DNA from: Paludibacteraceae bacterium
Lineage (GTDB): Bacteria > Bacteroidota > Bacteroidia > Bacteroidales > Paludibacteraceae
Reading direction: 5' to 3'
Length of the DNA stretch: 64,000 nucleotides
Assembly (NCBI GenBank): GCA_024400115.1
Contig: JAKSNF010000004.1
Location: 1 to 64,000, forward strand
Shown here: in pieces, positions 7,822 through 15,620 of the stretch
Position numbering within the stretch: the stretch's first letter is position 1
Layout of the letters: each line of letters opens with the position of its first letter
Made by a program: the position numbers and the translations under genes
The notes under the pieces: generated by a model
What the model was told of the DNA's origin: nothing
Seen by the model: the letters and a program-made list of their open reading frames with translations, nothing else
The model's database searches: none

Positions 7822-9492
7822 TTACACTAATTTTTTATAATGGATACGTTTGGGGCGAACACTGTCTTCTCCTAAGCGCATTTTTTTGTTGGCTTCGTAA
7901 TCGGAGTACGACCCCTCAAACCAAAAGACCTTACTATCCCCTTCGTAGGCGAGTATGTGCGTACAAATACGGTCAAGGAACCACCTATCGTGACTAATAA
8001 CAACCGCACAGCCTGCAAAGTTCTCCAAACCTTCCTCTAAAGCACGAAGGGTATTGACATCTATATCGTTGGTCGGCTCATCGAGCAAGAGCACATTAGC
8101 TTCCGATTTGAGTGTCAAAGCCAGTTGTAAGCGGTTGCGCTCACCACCAGAGAGAACACCGCACTTCTTCTCTTGGTCACTTCCGGCAAAATTAAAGCGG
8201 GACAAATAGGCACGAGCGTTAATCTCCTTACCCCCCACACGAATAAACTCCGTTCCGTTGGCAATCGTTTGGAAGACGGTCTTTTCGGGGTCAATATTCG
8301 AGTGCACTTGATCCACATAGCCCACTTTAACCGTCTCACCCACGGCAAAAGAGCCGGCAGTAGGTTGCTCCATGCCCATGATCATACGGAAAAGGGTTGT
8401 TTTACCGGCGCCGTTAGGTCCGATAACACCGACAATTCCGTTCGGTGGCAACATGAAGTTCATATCTTCAAAGAGAAGTCGGTCTCCAAACGCTTTGGCT
8501 ACGCCTTCAGCGTTGATAACCTTATTACCCAACCTCGGTCCGTTAGGAATGAATATCTCGAGTTTCTCCTCGCGTTCTTTCTGTTCCTCGTTCATCATTC
8601 GGTCGTAAGCAGCCAAACGGGCTTTACCTTTCGCTTGACGGGCTTTGGGAGCCATTCTAACCCACTCTAACTCGCGTTCCAAAGTCTTACGACGCTTACT
8701 GGCTTGTTTCTCCTCCATTGCCATGCGAGTGGTCTTCTGCTCCAACCAAGACGAGTAATTACCCCTCCACGGAATACCTTCTCCGCGGTCTAACTCGAGT
8801 ATCCAACCGGCTACATGGTCGAGGAAATAGCGGTCGTGCGTGATACAAATGACCGTTCCGGCATACTGTTGCAAGTGCTGTTCAAGCCAATCGATTGACT
8901 CGGCATCAAGGTGGTTAGTAGGCTCATCAAGAAGGAGCACATCGGGTTGCTGCAAGAGCAAACGGCATAGGGCAACTCGACGGCGTTCACCTCCCGATAG
9001 GGTTGTTACGGAAGCATCGTCATCCGGACAACGAAGGGCATCCATGGCTCTATCCAGACGCGTGTCTATGTTCCACGCATCAGCAGCGTCCAACTTATCT
9101 TGCAGTTCGGCTTGGCGCGCCAGCAGTTTATCGTAATCCGCCTCGGGATTCATGAAGGCGTTATTGATCTCGTCATACTCGCGCAGCATATCCATGATGG
9201 GTTGTACCCCCTCTTGGACACACTCGCGAACGGTTTTGTTGGGGTCAAGTTTAGGATCTTGCTCCAAGTAACCGACACTGTATCCGGGCGAGAAAACAAC
9301 CTCACCTTCGTATTCCTTTTCTACCCCTGCGATGATCTTCATGAGCGTTGATTTACCGGCACCATTCAAACCGATAATACCAATCTTAGCCCCATAAAAG
9401 AAACTGAGGTAGATGTTGTTTAATACACGTTTTTGCGGGCCGAAGTTCTTACTCACTCCGACCATGGAAAAAATAATCTTCTTGTCGTCCAT
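7822..9492 (-). CDS. ettA: Energy-dependent translational throttle protein, ABC-F family
   Basis: 556 residues, the length of EttA. There are two ATP-binding cassettes in one chain without membrane segments. The first Walker A is GLNGAGKST (41-49), the first signature is LSGGERRR with LLLDEPTNHLD, the second Walker A is GPNGAGKTT, and the second signature is LSGGERNR with LLLDEPTNDID. EttA binds the ribosomal E site and couples the ATP/ADP ratio to the first steps of elongation. The presence of the EttA-type arm and linker (KQASKRRKTLERELEWVR) separates it from resistance-type ABC-F proteins. Confidence 0.92.
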   Translation of the reverse strand: MDDKKIIFSMVGVSKNFGPQKRVLNNIYLSFFYGAKIGIIGLNGAGKSTLMKIIAGVEKEYEGEVVFSPGYSVGYLEQDPKLDPNKTVRECVQEGVQPIMDMLREYDEINNAFMNPEADYDKLLARQAELQDKLDAADAWNIDTRLDRAMDALRCPDDDASVTTLSGGERRRVALCRLLLQQPDVLLLDEPTNHLDAESIDWLEQHLQQYAGTVICITHDRYFLDHVAGWILELDRGEGIPWRGNYSSWLEQKTTRMAMEEKQASKRRKTLERELEWVRMAPKARQAKGKARLAAYDRMMNEEQKEREEKLEIFIPNGPRLGNKVINAEGVAKAFGDRLLFEDMNFMLPPNGIVGVIGPNGAGKTTLFRMIMGMEQPTAGSFAVGETVKVGYVDQVHSNIDPEKTVFQTIANGTEFIRVGGKEINARAYLSRFNFAGSDQEKKCGVLSGGERNRLQLALTLKSEANVLLLDEPTNDIDVNTLRALEEGLENFAGCAVVISHDRWFLDRICTHILAYEGDSKVFWFEGSYSDYEANKKMRLGEDSVRPKRIHYKKLV

Positions 9493-9526
9493 ATTGTGGA
9501 TTGTGGATGGTGGATGGTGGAGGGTT
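9492..9526. repeat. Heptamer array, GATGGTG type
   Basis: Five units: TATTGTG, GATTGTG, GATGGTG, GATGGTG, GAGGGTT. It fills the whole spacer between the endonuclease stop and the ettA start codon. Confidence 0.8.
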
Positions 9527-10565
9527 ATTGTACCACCACTCCCATTATATTATATAGGTGTTCGCCTTGGCGGATATATATATTACCGTCTATAATAACT
9601 TTATTTCCGCAGTCGAAACAGGGTTCGTCCGCCGGCTGAGCATAGATATAATCTATATCGGATGGATCTTCATCTTTCCAACCGTTAGGATACTGCTCAA
9701 AATCATCGTCATAAGCGCAAACCAAGTGGTCAAAATCTAATTTCTGATCCTTCTTCTCTCCCCAAAAGTATTCTGCTAAATAGGGATAATCAATAAACGG
9801 ATTACGATTACCTTGCGTCTTCTCTATACCATCATTGCGCTTGCGCTCTTTCTCTGATACCGGGTCCTCACGATGCCATTTCATAAGCAGTTTGATGGAG
9901 TATTGTGTGAATCCGTAGCCGCCTGTAGAGGTATAGTTGCTTGTGAACATCTCTCCTCCTTCGCTCTGCTTCATATTGCCGTGTTGCCACTTAATCATCG
10001 CTCCCATATATCCACGCGCGAAGTCACCTTTGTATTCGTCTTTAGGCTCAAACACCTTCATAGCTTTACCAAACTCGGTTGAGGATGTGCCTAAATAGTT
10101 ACCGTTATAACTATAGGAGGCATTTCTGTGATTCGCAACCTCACCAAACGGATGATTGCTGCGCATGCCGTTTACCTTACCATCTGTAGGTACGATATGA
10201 AAGATGTCGCAACCCATGCCGCTCGTTTTTCCTCCAAACCAAGACTTAGGAATCGAGTGCTCGCGGTTATAGCAATCACATTCATTTTTATACGAACCGC
10301 ATTTTTTCTTCCCAAACTGGAAGTTACAACCTCCATACATATCTATGATATAGCCATTCTCATCCGTATCCGTATATTTATACGCATCCCACAAGCCATC
10401 GTAGCCTAACGACTCAAAACCTTTATTGGCTATAGTTGAGACTTGGTCAAAGAGGGTCTTGCCACTCTTACCATCCAGATTAACGTAGTGACCCGACTTG
10501 GGCGCTGCAAGCGTCCAAGCGGATACACTGAAAAATAAAAATATAACGAGAATGTGTTTTTTCAT
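9525..10565 (-). CDS. Secreted endonuclease I family nuclease
   Basis: 346 residues from the ATG at 10563-10565. The start is fixed by the signal peptide that begins there (MKKHILVIFLFFSVSAWTLA). The nuclease core shows the endonuclease I pattern: NREHSIPKSWF (His-Me finger histidine), then DIFHIVPTDGKVNGMRSNHPFGEV with the D-x-x-H-x-x-P and N-x-x-R-S-N elements. Members degrade extracellular DNA without sequence specificity. The last 25 residues (IYIRQGEHLYNIMGVVVQ at the very end) resemble the tail of the protein at 19419-21578 and may be an envelope-sorting tail. The ATG lies only one base after the 3' base of tRNA-Pro, so the messenger is made by cutting a tRNA-mRNA precursor or from an unseen internal start. 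Confidence 0.88.
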   Translation of the reverse strand: MKKHILVIFLFFSVSAWTLAAPKSGHYVNLDGKSGKTLFDQVSTIANKGFESLGYDGLWDAYKYTDTDENGYIIDMYGGCNFQFGKKKCGSYKNECDCYNREHSIPKSWFGGKTSGMGCDIFHIVPTDGKVNGMRSNHPFGEVANHRNASYSYNGNYLGTSSTEFGKAMKVFEPKDEYKGDFARGYMGAMIKWQHGNMKQSEGGEMFTSNYTSTGGYGFTQYSIKLLMKWHREDPVSEKERKRNDGIEKTQGNRNPFIDYPYLAEYFWGEKKDQKLDFDHLVCAYDDDFEQYPNGWKDEDPSDIDYIYAQPADEPCFDCGNKVIIDGNIYIRQGEHLYNIMGVVVQ

Positions 10566-10566
10566 G

Positions 10567-10639
10567 TCGGGATGACACGACTCGAACGTGCGACCTCCTG
10601 GTCCCAAACCAGACGCGCTACCAACTGCGCAACATCCCG
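10567..10639 (-). tRNA. tRNA-Pro (anticodon TGG)
   Basis: 73 bases. Acceptor arms CGGGATG (10639-10633) and CATCCCG (10574-10568), discriminator A at 10567, D loop with TTGGTAGC, anticodon loop TTTGGGA giving TGG, and T loop GTTCGAGTC are all present. The C1-G72 pair is typical of proline tRNAs. CCA is not encoded. The gene shares its promoter with the endonuclease gene. Confidence 0.96.
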
Positions 10640-10703
10640 TCGTCGAAATGCCTCCTCTATCCTCAAAGTGGTACTTCTCGGATATGTTTTTCAAATCGAC
10701 GTG

Positions 10704-10735
10704 CAAAGGTACTGCTTTTTTTTTATATATGCAAA
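10704..10735 (-). promoter_or_regulatory. Promoter of tRNA-Pro and endonuclease
   Basis: Minus-strand TTTG (10735-10732), 20 bases, TACCTTTG (10711-10704). The predicted start lies about 60 bases before the tRNA. No second promoter is visible before the endonuclease. Confidence 0.8.
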
Positions 10736-10749
10736 TTTATCTTGCATTT

Positions 10750-11844
10750 TTATGCATTTTGTGCCTTACGAAGCTGAATTTGTTCGTCTAAGAAGGTCGG
10801 ATCGTCAAAATAATCGATTCTCATAGCATGTCTTACCGCCGCTAAGTTCTCTTGTCCAACCTTGCGAGCGAAGGCTGTTCCTTCTTTCAGAACATCGAGC
10901 ACATAACCTAAGTTTTTCTCCAACTCCTGACGGCGTTCACGGATAGGCGTGAGGCGGTCGTTGAGTACAGCAAAGAGGAACTTCTTGCAAGTTCCGTCCC
11001 CTAACCCACCCTTAGTGTAATGAGCTTTCATCTCGTCTAAGTTCTTATAGTCGGGTAAGAAACGCGCAAAGTCCTCATCTTTAGCGAAAGCATCAAGATA
11101 AGTGAAGACAGTATTACCCTCCAAATGACCGGGTTGAGCAATTTCCAAATGAAGCGGATCGGTGAACATGGAGTTCACTTTCTTCTTAAGTTCTTTCTCG
11201 CTATCGGCTAAATAGATGCAGTTGCCCAAAGACTTAGACATCTTAGCCTTACCGTCCGTACCCGGCAGACGCAGACAAGCGGCGTTATCGGGCAGATGTA
11301 CTTGGCATTCATTAAGGGTCTCACCATAAGTATTATTGAAGCGGCGCACGATCTCATTGGTCAGTTCAATCATTGGTTTTTGGTCTTCGCCTACGGGCAC
11401 GGTCGTTCCGTGGAAGAGCGTTATATCCGCAGCTTGCGAGATTGGATAACAGAAGAAGCCCACAGGTATATCGGCTTCGAAATTACGCATCTTAATCTCC
11501 GTCTTAACGGTTGGGTTACGTTGTACACGACTCACGGTGGTGAGGTTCATGTAATAGAAAGCCAACTCGGTCAACTCTGGCACTTGGGACTGAATAAAGA
11601 TATGGCATTTCTTAGGATCTAAACCCGCAGCCAAGTAGTCGAGGGCTACCTCTAATACGTTTTGACGTATTTTATTGGGGTTATCGGCATTGTCGGTCAA
11701 GGCTTGTGCATCGGCAATCATGATGAAGATATCATCATATTCGCCTGAGTTCTGCAATTCTACTCTTCTACGCAATGAACCTACATAATGTCCAATATGC
11801 AATTTTCCTGTTGGACGGTCTCCCGTCAAAATAATCTTTTTCAT
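10750..11844 (-). CDS. trpS: Tryptophan--tRNA ligase
   Basis: 364 residues. A class I aminoacyl-tRNA synthetase that attaches tryptophan to tRNA-Trp. The HIGH motif is at residues 16-19 (KLHIGHYVG) and KMSKS at about 201-205. The GDRPTG start, the PVGEDQKPMIELT segment and overall length fit bacterial TrpRS. It is followed by the tRNA-Pro promoter and preceded by a five-unit heptamer array (11847-11881) that touches its start. Confidence 0.95.
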   Translation of the reverse strand: MKKIILTGDRPTGKLHIGHYVGSLRRRVELQNSGEYDDIFIMIADAQALTDNADNPNKIRQNVLEVALDYLAAGLDPKKCHIFIQSQVPELTELAFYYMNLTTVSRVQRNPTVKTEIKMRNFEADIPVGFFCYPISQAADITLFHGTTVPVGEDQKPMIELTNEIVRRFNNTYGETLNECQVHLPDNAACLRLPGTDGKAKMSKSLGNCIYLADSEKELKKKVNSMFTDPLHLEIAQPGHLEGNTVFTYLDAFAKDEDFARFLPDYKNLDEMKAHYTKGGLGDGTCKKFLFAVLNDRLTPIRERRQELEKNLGYVLDVLKEGTAFARKVGQENLAAVRHAMRIDYFDDPTFLDEQIQLRKAQNA

Positions 11845-11846
11845 AT

Positions 11847-11881
11847 ATTCTTGTTTCTTATTTCTTGTTTCTTATTTCTTT
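11847..11881. repeat. Heptamer array, TTTCTTG/TTTCTTA type
   Basis: Five units: ATTCTTG, TTTCTTA, TTTCTTG, TTTCTTA, TTTCTTT. It lies between the trpS start and the stop of the FadL-like gene. Confidence 0.85.
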
Positions 11882-11887
11882 TACTAC

Positions 11888-13390
11888 TTATCTTGAGTGC
11901 CACGCCAGCGAGAAGACGATATTATGCGTCATTGTACGCATCGGTTCGGGAATAGCCAACTCGTGCGCATATACATCGCTATTGTACCAACGACATTGGT
12001 AAGCAATATGAGCTATAGCCCAATCCCCGTGGTAACCGAATCCGATGGAGGCATACTGCGAGTGGTCTATGTTCTTCCAATCGGTATCCAAGCGAACGGT
12101 ATTCTGCGCTTGTTGATAAATCGGTTGCTTCTTTAGGAAATTGGATTCATATGCATACCCAGTCTCAATCAGGAAACTGCCGCTGATAGCAGCTTCCACG
12201 CCCACCTTGAAGGTGTGTATATCGAACGTATTCTTCCAATGGCTCAAGTCGTATTGGAAGGCAATGAGTCCATATTCGCCTATTTGTACGGTAGGGGAGA
12301 CGGAGAAGCGCAGCGGAGCAGTGAATTTCTGATCTGTGTAGCGCACGGCATAGGGTGCCATTTTGGTGAACGTCACTATTTGGCTATTCTTACCCGTCTC
12401 GTCTTGCATTTCTATATTACTCAATATTTGTCCATCGGACATAAGGTCAAGACTCATGGCTGTGGGCGTTTGGAAAGAAGCTCCAATACGGAACGCTTCA
12501 ACGGGATGATAAAGAACGCCTATCGTTCCGTTTACACCAATACCTTTTTGTCGTAATATACTTTGAATCGTAAAGTTCTCCGCTCCGAAAGTCTCTTTAT
12601 AGGTCGTTTCTTTGCGATAACTGAGCCAGTCTATATTCAGTCCTAATCCCCAATAAAAGCGGTTGCTTACATTCATGCCATAGCTAAAATTGAAGGAATT
12701 ATGACTTCCCGATTCGTCCACATTGATATCCGTTGCGAAAGGCTCGTCCTTATATAATAAAGAATGATATGTATCACCCCCTTGGTTATCCGGATTAATA
12801 AGATAGGTGTGGTACATCATACCGCTAAGCCAACTTATTTCCTCGTTCTCATACCAAATAGGCGTAGAAGGTATCGTAACAACATCTCCCTCGTTGGAGA
12901 GCATATTTTCCGTGATTCCTCTATTAGACACTTGCTGAGCGGCTAATCCAGTGAGGGAATGTTCCGGACTATGACTTTTTCCTCGTATCTGATATCTCGA
13001 GTTGTAGGTTCTTACTTTTTGAAAACCAATCATTATATTATTTGCCACCACTCCGTAATCCGAATAAGGATTAACGAAAGAGAACACGCCACTCACTTGC
13101 GACGCGTCAAAGAGCGTGTGCGTCCATTTGACAGACTCATTAAGGGGTATATTAACCTCCGGTCTTACGGAGAGACTCATCATAATCTCCCAATGGCGAT
13201 ACACACCCAATCCGGCAGGGTTATCCAGTACTGCGGAAGGGTCTCCACCGATGGCGGTCATGGCTCCTGCCATACCTACATAACGAGCCGTTCCGTCTAT
13301 ATCACGAGCGGAAAGGCGTTGACAGTCTAATTCTTGTCCTATCGCATTAGTGGCGACGAACAATAATAGTAACAGTAGTGTCTTGCGCAT
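11888..13390 (-). CDS. FadL/PorV-like outer-membrane beta-barrel protein
   Basis: 500 residues from the ATG at 13390. This start is chosen because a clean signal peptide follows (MRKTLLLLLLFVATNAIGQ). The mature N-terminus has the FadL-type pattern: SARDIDGTARYVGMAGAMTAIGGD followed by LDNPAGLGVY, with the conserved N-P-A. Alternating hydrophobic strands run to the C-terminus and end in an aromatic-rich strand (FSLAWHSR). FadL proteins pass hydrophobic compounds. PorV, a distant relative, serves type IX secretion. Which role applies is not decidable from sequence alone. Its start lies inside the small gene upstream, with a 44-base overlap. Confidence 0.8.
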   Translation of the reverse strand: MRKTLLLLLLFVATNAIGQELDCQRLSARDIDGTARYVGMAGAMTAIGGDPSAVLDNPAGLGVYRHWEIMMSLSVRPEVNIPLNESVKWTHTLFDASQVSGVFSFVNPYSDYGVVANNIMIGFQKVRTYNSRYQIRGKSHSPEHSLTGLAAQQVSNRGITENMLSNEGDVVTIPSTPIWYENEEISWLSGMMYHTYLINPDNQGGDTYHSLLYKDEPFATDINVDESGSHNSFNFSYGMNVSNRFYWGLGLNIDWLSYRKETTYKETFGAENFTIQSILRQKGIGVNGTIGVLYHPVEAFRIGASFQTPTAMSLDLMSDGQILSNIEMQDETGKNSQIVTFTKMAPYAVRYTDQKFTAPLRFSVSPTVQIGEYGLIAFQYDLSHWKNTFDIHTFKVGVEAAISGSFLIETGYAYESNFLKKQPIYQQAQNTVRLDTDWKNIDHSQYASIGFGYHGDWAIAHIAYQCRWYNSDVYAHELAIPEPMRTMTHNIVFSLAWHSR

Positions 13391-13559
13391 GGATAATCTC
13401 AATTTGGTCTTTTTGTATCGGGTTAGCAATCGTATCCGTAGGAGCCTCCTGCACAATAGTAGAATATTGTGTCGGGGTTACACGGTCTTTCTTATCCACC
13501 CAAAAATAGACGTCATCTACGTATAGTAGGACAAATAATATGAGGAATAGTTTGTGCAT
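13347..13559 (-). CDS. Small membrane-anchored or secreted protein
   Basis: 70 residues. Residues 4-17 are hydrophobic (LFLILFVLLYV), followed by a polar tail. I do not recognise the family. It is supported by position: its ATG overlaps the TAA of the Lrp/AsnC gene (TAATG), the usual coupling in this window. Against it, its 3' end overlaps the signal-peptide region of the FadL-like gene by 44 bases, which is long. It could be a leader peptide for that gene. Confidence 0.45.
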   Translation of the reverse strand: MHKLFLILFVLLYVDDVYFWVDKKDRVTPTQYSTIVQEAPTDTIANPIQKDQIEIIHAQDTTVTIIVRRH

Positions 13560-14014
13560 TAAATAGGTAAGTTACGGCTAAACTGTTGATCAAGAATAGT
13601 CAGTGTCTCAGTATTGGTAACGTGAGGTATCTCCAGAATCTGATCATTGAGCAGATGCATAAGGTGTCGGTCATCCTTGGCAAATAACTTAATCATCATA
13701 GCATAAGCACCTAAGGTGAACTCTGCCTCCGTAACCTCCGGAATATTCTTTAGTTCTTGTGCTACCGAATAGTAGGCTTTACCGGAATCAAGCATAATAC
13801 CAACATAAGCACAAAGGTTATACCCTAATTTCTTAGGATTAACCATGTACCCGGAACCTACAATCGTTCCGTTGTCAAACATTTTTTGTACGCGCTGATG
13901 AATAGCAGCGCGACTAACACCACAGGCCTCTGCCACATCTTTAAAAGGCATTCTCGCATTTTGCGAGATAATGCTCAGGATCTTACGATCCAAATCATCT
14001 AATAATTCTTCCAT
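13559..14014 (-). CDS. Lrp/AsnC family transcriptional regulator
   Basis: 151 residues, usual length. The N-terminal helix-turn-helix (LDRKILSIISQNARMPFKDVAEACGVSRAAIHQRVQKM) is followed by the RAM ligand-binding domain with the AYVGIMLDSG and TEAEFTLGAYAMMIKLFAKD strands. Such regulators sense amino acids or related small molecules and act on nearby or amino-acid genes. The neighbours (O-methyltransferase, FadL-like porin, gcvP) do not fix the ligand. Its start overlaps the 3' end of the methyltransferase by 16 bases. Confidence 0.9.
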   Translation of the reverse strand: MEELLDDLDRKILSIISQNARMPFKDVAEACGVSRAAIHQRVQKMFDNGTIVGSGYMVNPKKLGYNLCAYVGIMLDSGKAYYSVAQELKNIPEVTEAEFTLGAYAMMIKLFAKDDRHLMHLLNDQILEIPHVTNTETLTILDQQFSRNLPI

Positions 14015-14646
14015 ATTTGTATAATTGTTAATCCGTCTCTAAGCGGAATCATTACGCTTTTCAGTCTTTCATCCGCTATCACTTTATCGTTAAACGCTCT
14101 CAGTCCGAGCGTCTGTTTATCTTTATCGTACTGCGGGTCAATCACATGTCCGTCCCACAAGGTGTTATCCGCCAATATCCAACCTCCATCTTTCATCAGC
14201 GGAATCACCGCCTCTAAGTAGTCGCTATACTGTCTCTTATCTGCATCAATAAAGCATAAGTCAAACCTATCTTCTTGATCTTTCATCTGAGCCAACGTTT
14301 CCAAAGCGTCTCCCATACGGAGTTCTATTTGTTTGCCCAACGGACTGAGACTAAAGTTATGTCTAATGATATCCTCTTGTTCATCGTTATGCTCTAAGGT
14401 TATCAGTTTTCCCTCCGTATCTAACCCTTCTACCAGACAGAGAGCCGAATAGCCCGTGAACGTTCCTAATTCGAGGATACGATGGGGTTTAATCATCTTA
14501 CTGAGCATAGAGAGCACACGTCCCTCCACTTTGCCTGCCAGCATATGAGGATTAAGTACATTCACGTTCGTGTCGTGCTCTACGAATTGAAGCACTTCAC
14601 CCTCGTCGCTACAATGCTGCTCTATATATTCCTCTAAATTCATCAT
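13999..14646 (-). CDS. Catechol-type O-methyltransferase family protein
   Basis: 215 residues from the ATG at 14646 (a second ATG follows directly). SAM-binding motif ILELGTFTGYSALCL, the acidic ITLEHND loop, metal-ligand segment CFIDADKRQYSDYLE and ILADNTLWDGHV define the caffeoyl-CoA/COMT group of divalent-metal-dependent methyltransferases. The bacterial substrate is unknown. It is 10 bases from the YitT gene and overlaps the Lrp gene, so it belongs to one operon with both. Confidence 0.85.
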   Translation of the reverse strand: MMNLEEYIEQHCSDEGEVLQFVEHDTNVNVLNPHMLAGKVEGRVLSMLSKMIKPHRILELGTFTGYSALCLVEGLDTEGKLITLEHNDEQEDIIRHNFSLSPLGKQIELRMGDALETLAQMKDQEDRFDLCFIDADKRQYSDYLEAVIPLMKDGGWILADNTLWDGHVIDPQYDKDKQTLGLRAFNDKVIADERLKSVMIPLRDGLTIIQIWKNY

Positions 14647-14656
14647 TCGGAGACAA

Positions 14657-15619
14657 TTAGGCTTTTTCCTTGATGCTCTCAAATCCTTGTCCAAACACAC
14701 CGGTCACTTGACTTTGACTGACAAAAGCTTGTGGGTCAATAGCTTTCACTATCTTAAAAATCTTCTGACTTTCGGTCTTGCGAGCAAGCACTGTCACCAC
14801 TTTTATCTCACTGTGCGAGTATCCGCCTTCAGCATCTAATATAGTCACACCGCGATGAACTTCTGTCATGATAGCGTCAGCAATCTCACGGTATTTCTGA
14901 CTAAAGATAAAGAACTGAACCGATTGTCGTGTTCTGTTCATCACGCCATCTACAGCGGTAGTAGCCATAAACGTGTAGGTCAAACCGAACAGCACTTTCT
15001 CTAAGCTCCTTACTTCCGGCAAGAAATATGCACAGCCAATAATAACAAGATCGCACATGAATAGCACCCTACCCATAGAGACATGCTTGTACTTATTCAC
15101 AATCATCGCTACAATATCCGTGCCACCCGTTGAACCGCCGTTCATATAAATGACCGCCAAACCGGTTCCGCAGAATAATCCTCCCAATACTACCGCCATG
15201 AACGGATCCGTCAAATCGGGCACCGCAGGAACGGGAATAAAACGCAGCCAGATGGTCATCACAATAACGCCGTATATCGTTCTTATACAGAACTTCCAAC
15301 CTACCGTAAAGACCGCTATTGCCAGCAAGACTGTATTGAGCACCAACGTACTGAACCAAATAGGAATCGTCATGGACGAAGCGAAATAAATAACCTCACA
15401 TATACCCGTTAATCCACCGCCGACAATGGCATGCGGCACCAAGATACGGTTGACGGCTATTGCATATGCCGCTGTAAAAAGAGCTATCACGAAGAGTTCT
15501 TTACAATCGACTAACACCTTCCACGTCTTACTCGACTTGTCTATATGTTCTAACTTATGCTCCAACTCACTTCGCTTTTGTGCAAAGCGTTCGCGCCTCT
15601 GGGTTTGTCTATCCGTCAT
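14657..15619 (-). CDS. YitT family membrane protein
   Basis: 320 residues from the ATG at 15619, one base after the TGA of gcvP. The longer upstream frame would overlap gcvP. It has a basic N-terminus, about five membrane helices with the family turn NGGSTGGTDIVAMI, and a C-terminal DUF2179 domain (GVTILDAEGGYSHSEIKVV). The function is unknown. It is the shorter of two YitT proteins in the window. Confidence 0.85.
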   Translation of the reverse strand: MTDRQTQRRERFAQKRSELEHKLEHIDKSSKTWKVLVDCKELFVIALFTAAYAIAVNRILVPHAIVGGGLTGICEVIYFASSMTIPIWFSTLVLNTVLLAIAVFTVGWKFCIRTIYGVIVMTIWLRFIPVPAVPDLTDPFMAVVLGGLFCGTGLAVIYMNGGSTGGTDIVAMIVNKYKHVSMGRVLFMCDLVIIGCAYFLPEVRSLEKVLFGLTYTFMATTAVDGVMNRTRQSVQFFIFSQKYREIADAIMTEVHRGVTILDAEGGYSHSEIKVVTVLARKTESQKIFKIVKAIDPQAFVSQSQVTGVFGQGFESIKEKA

Positions 15620-15620
15620 A

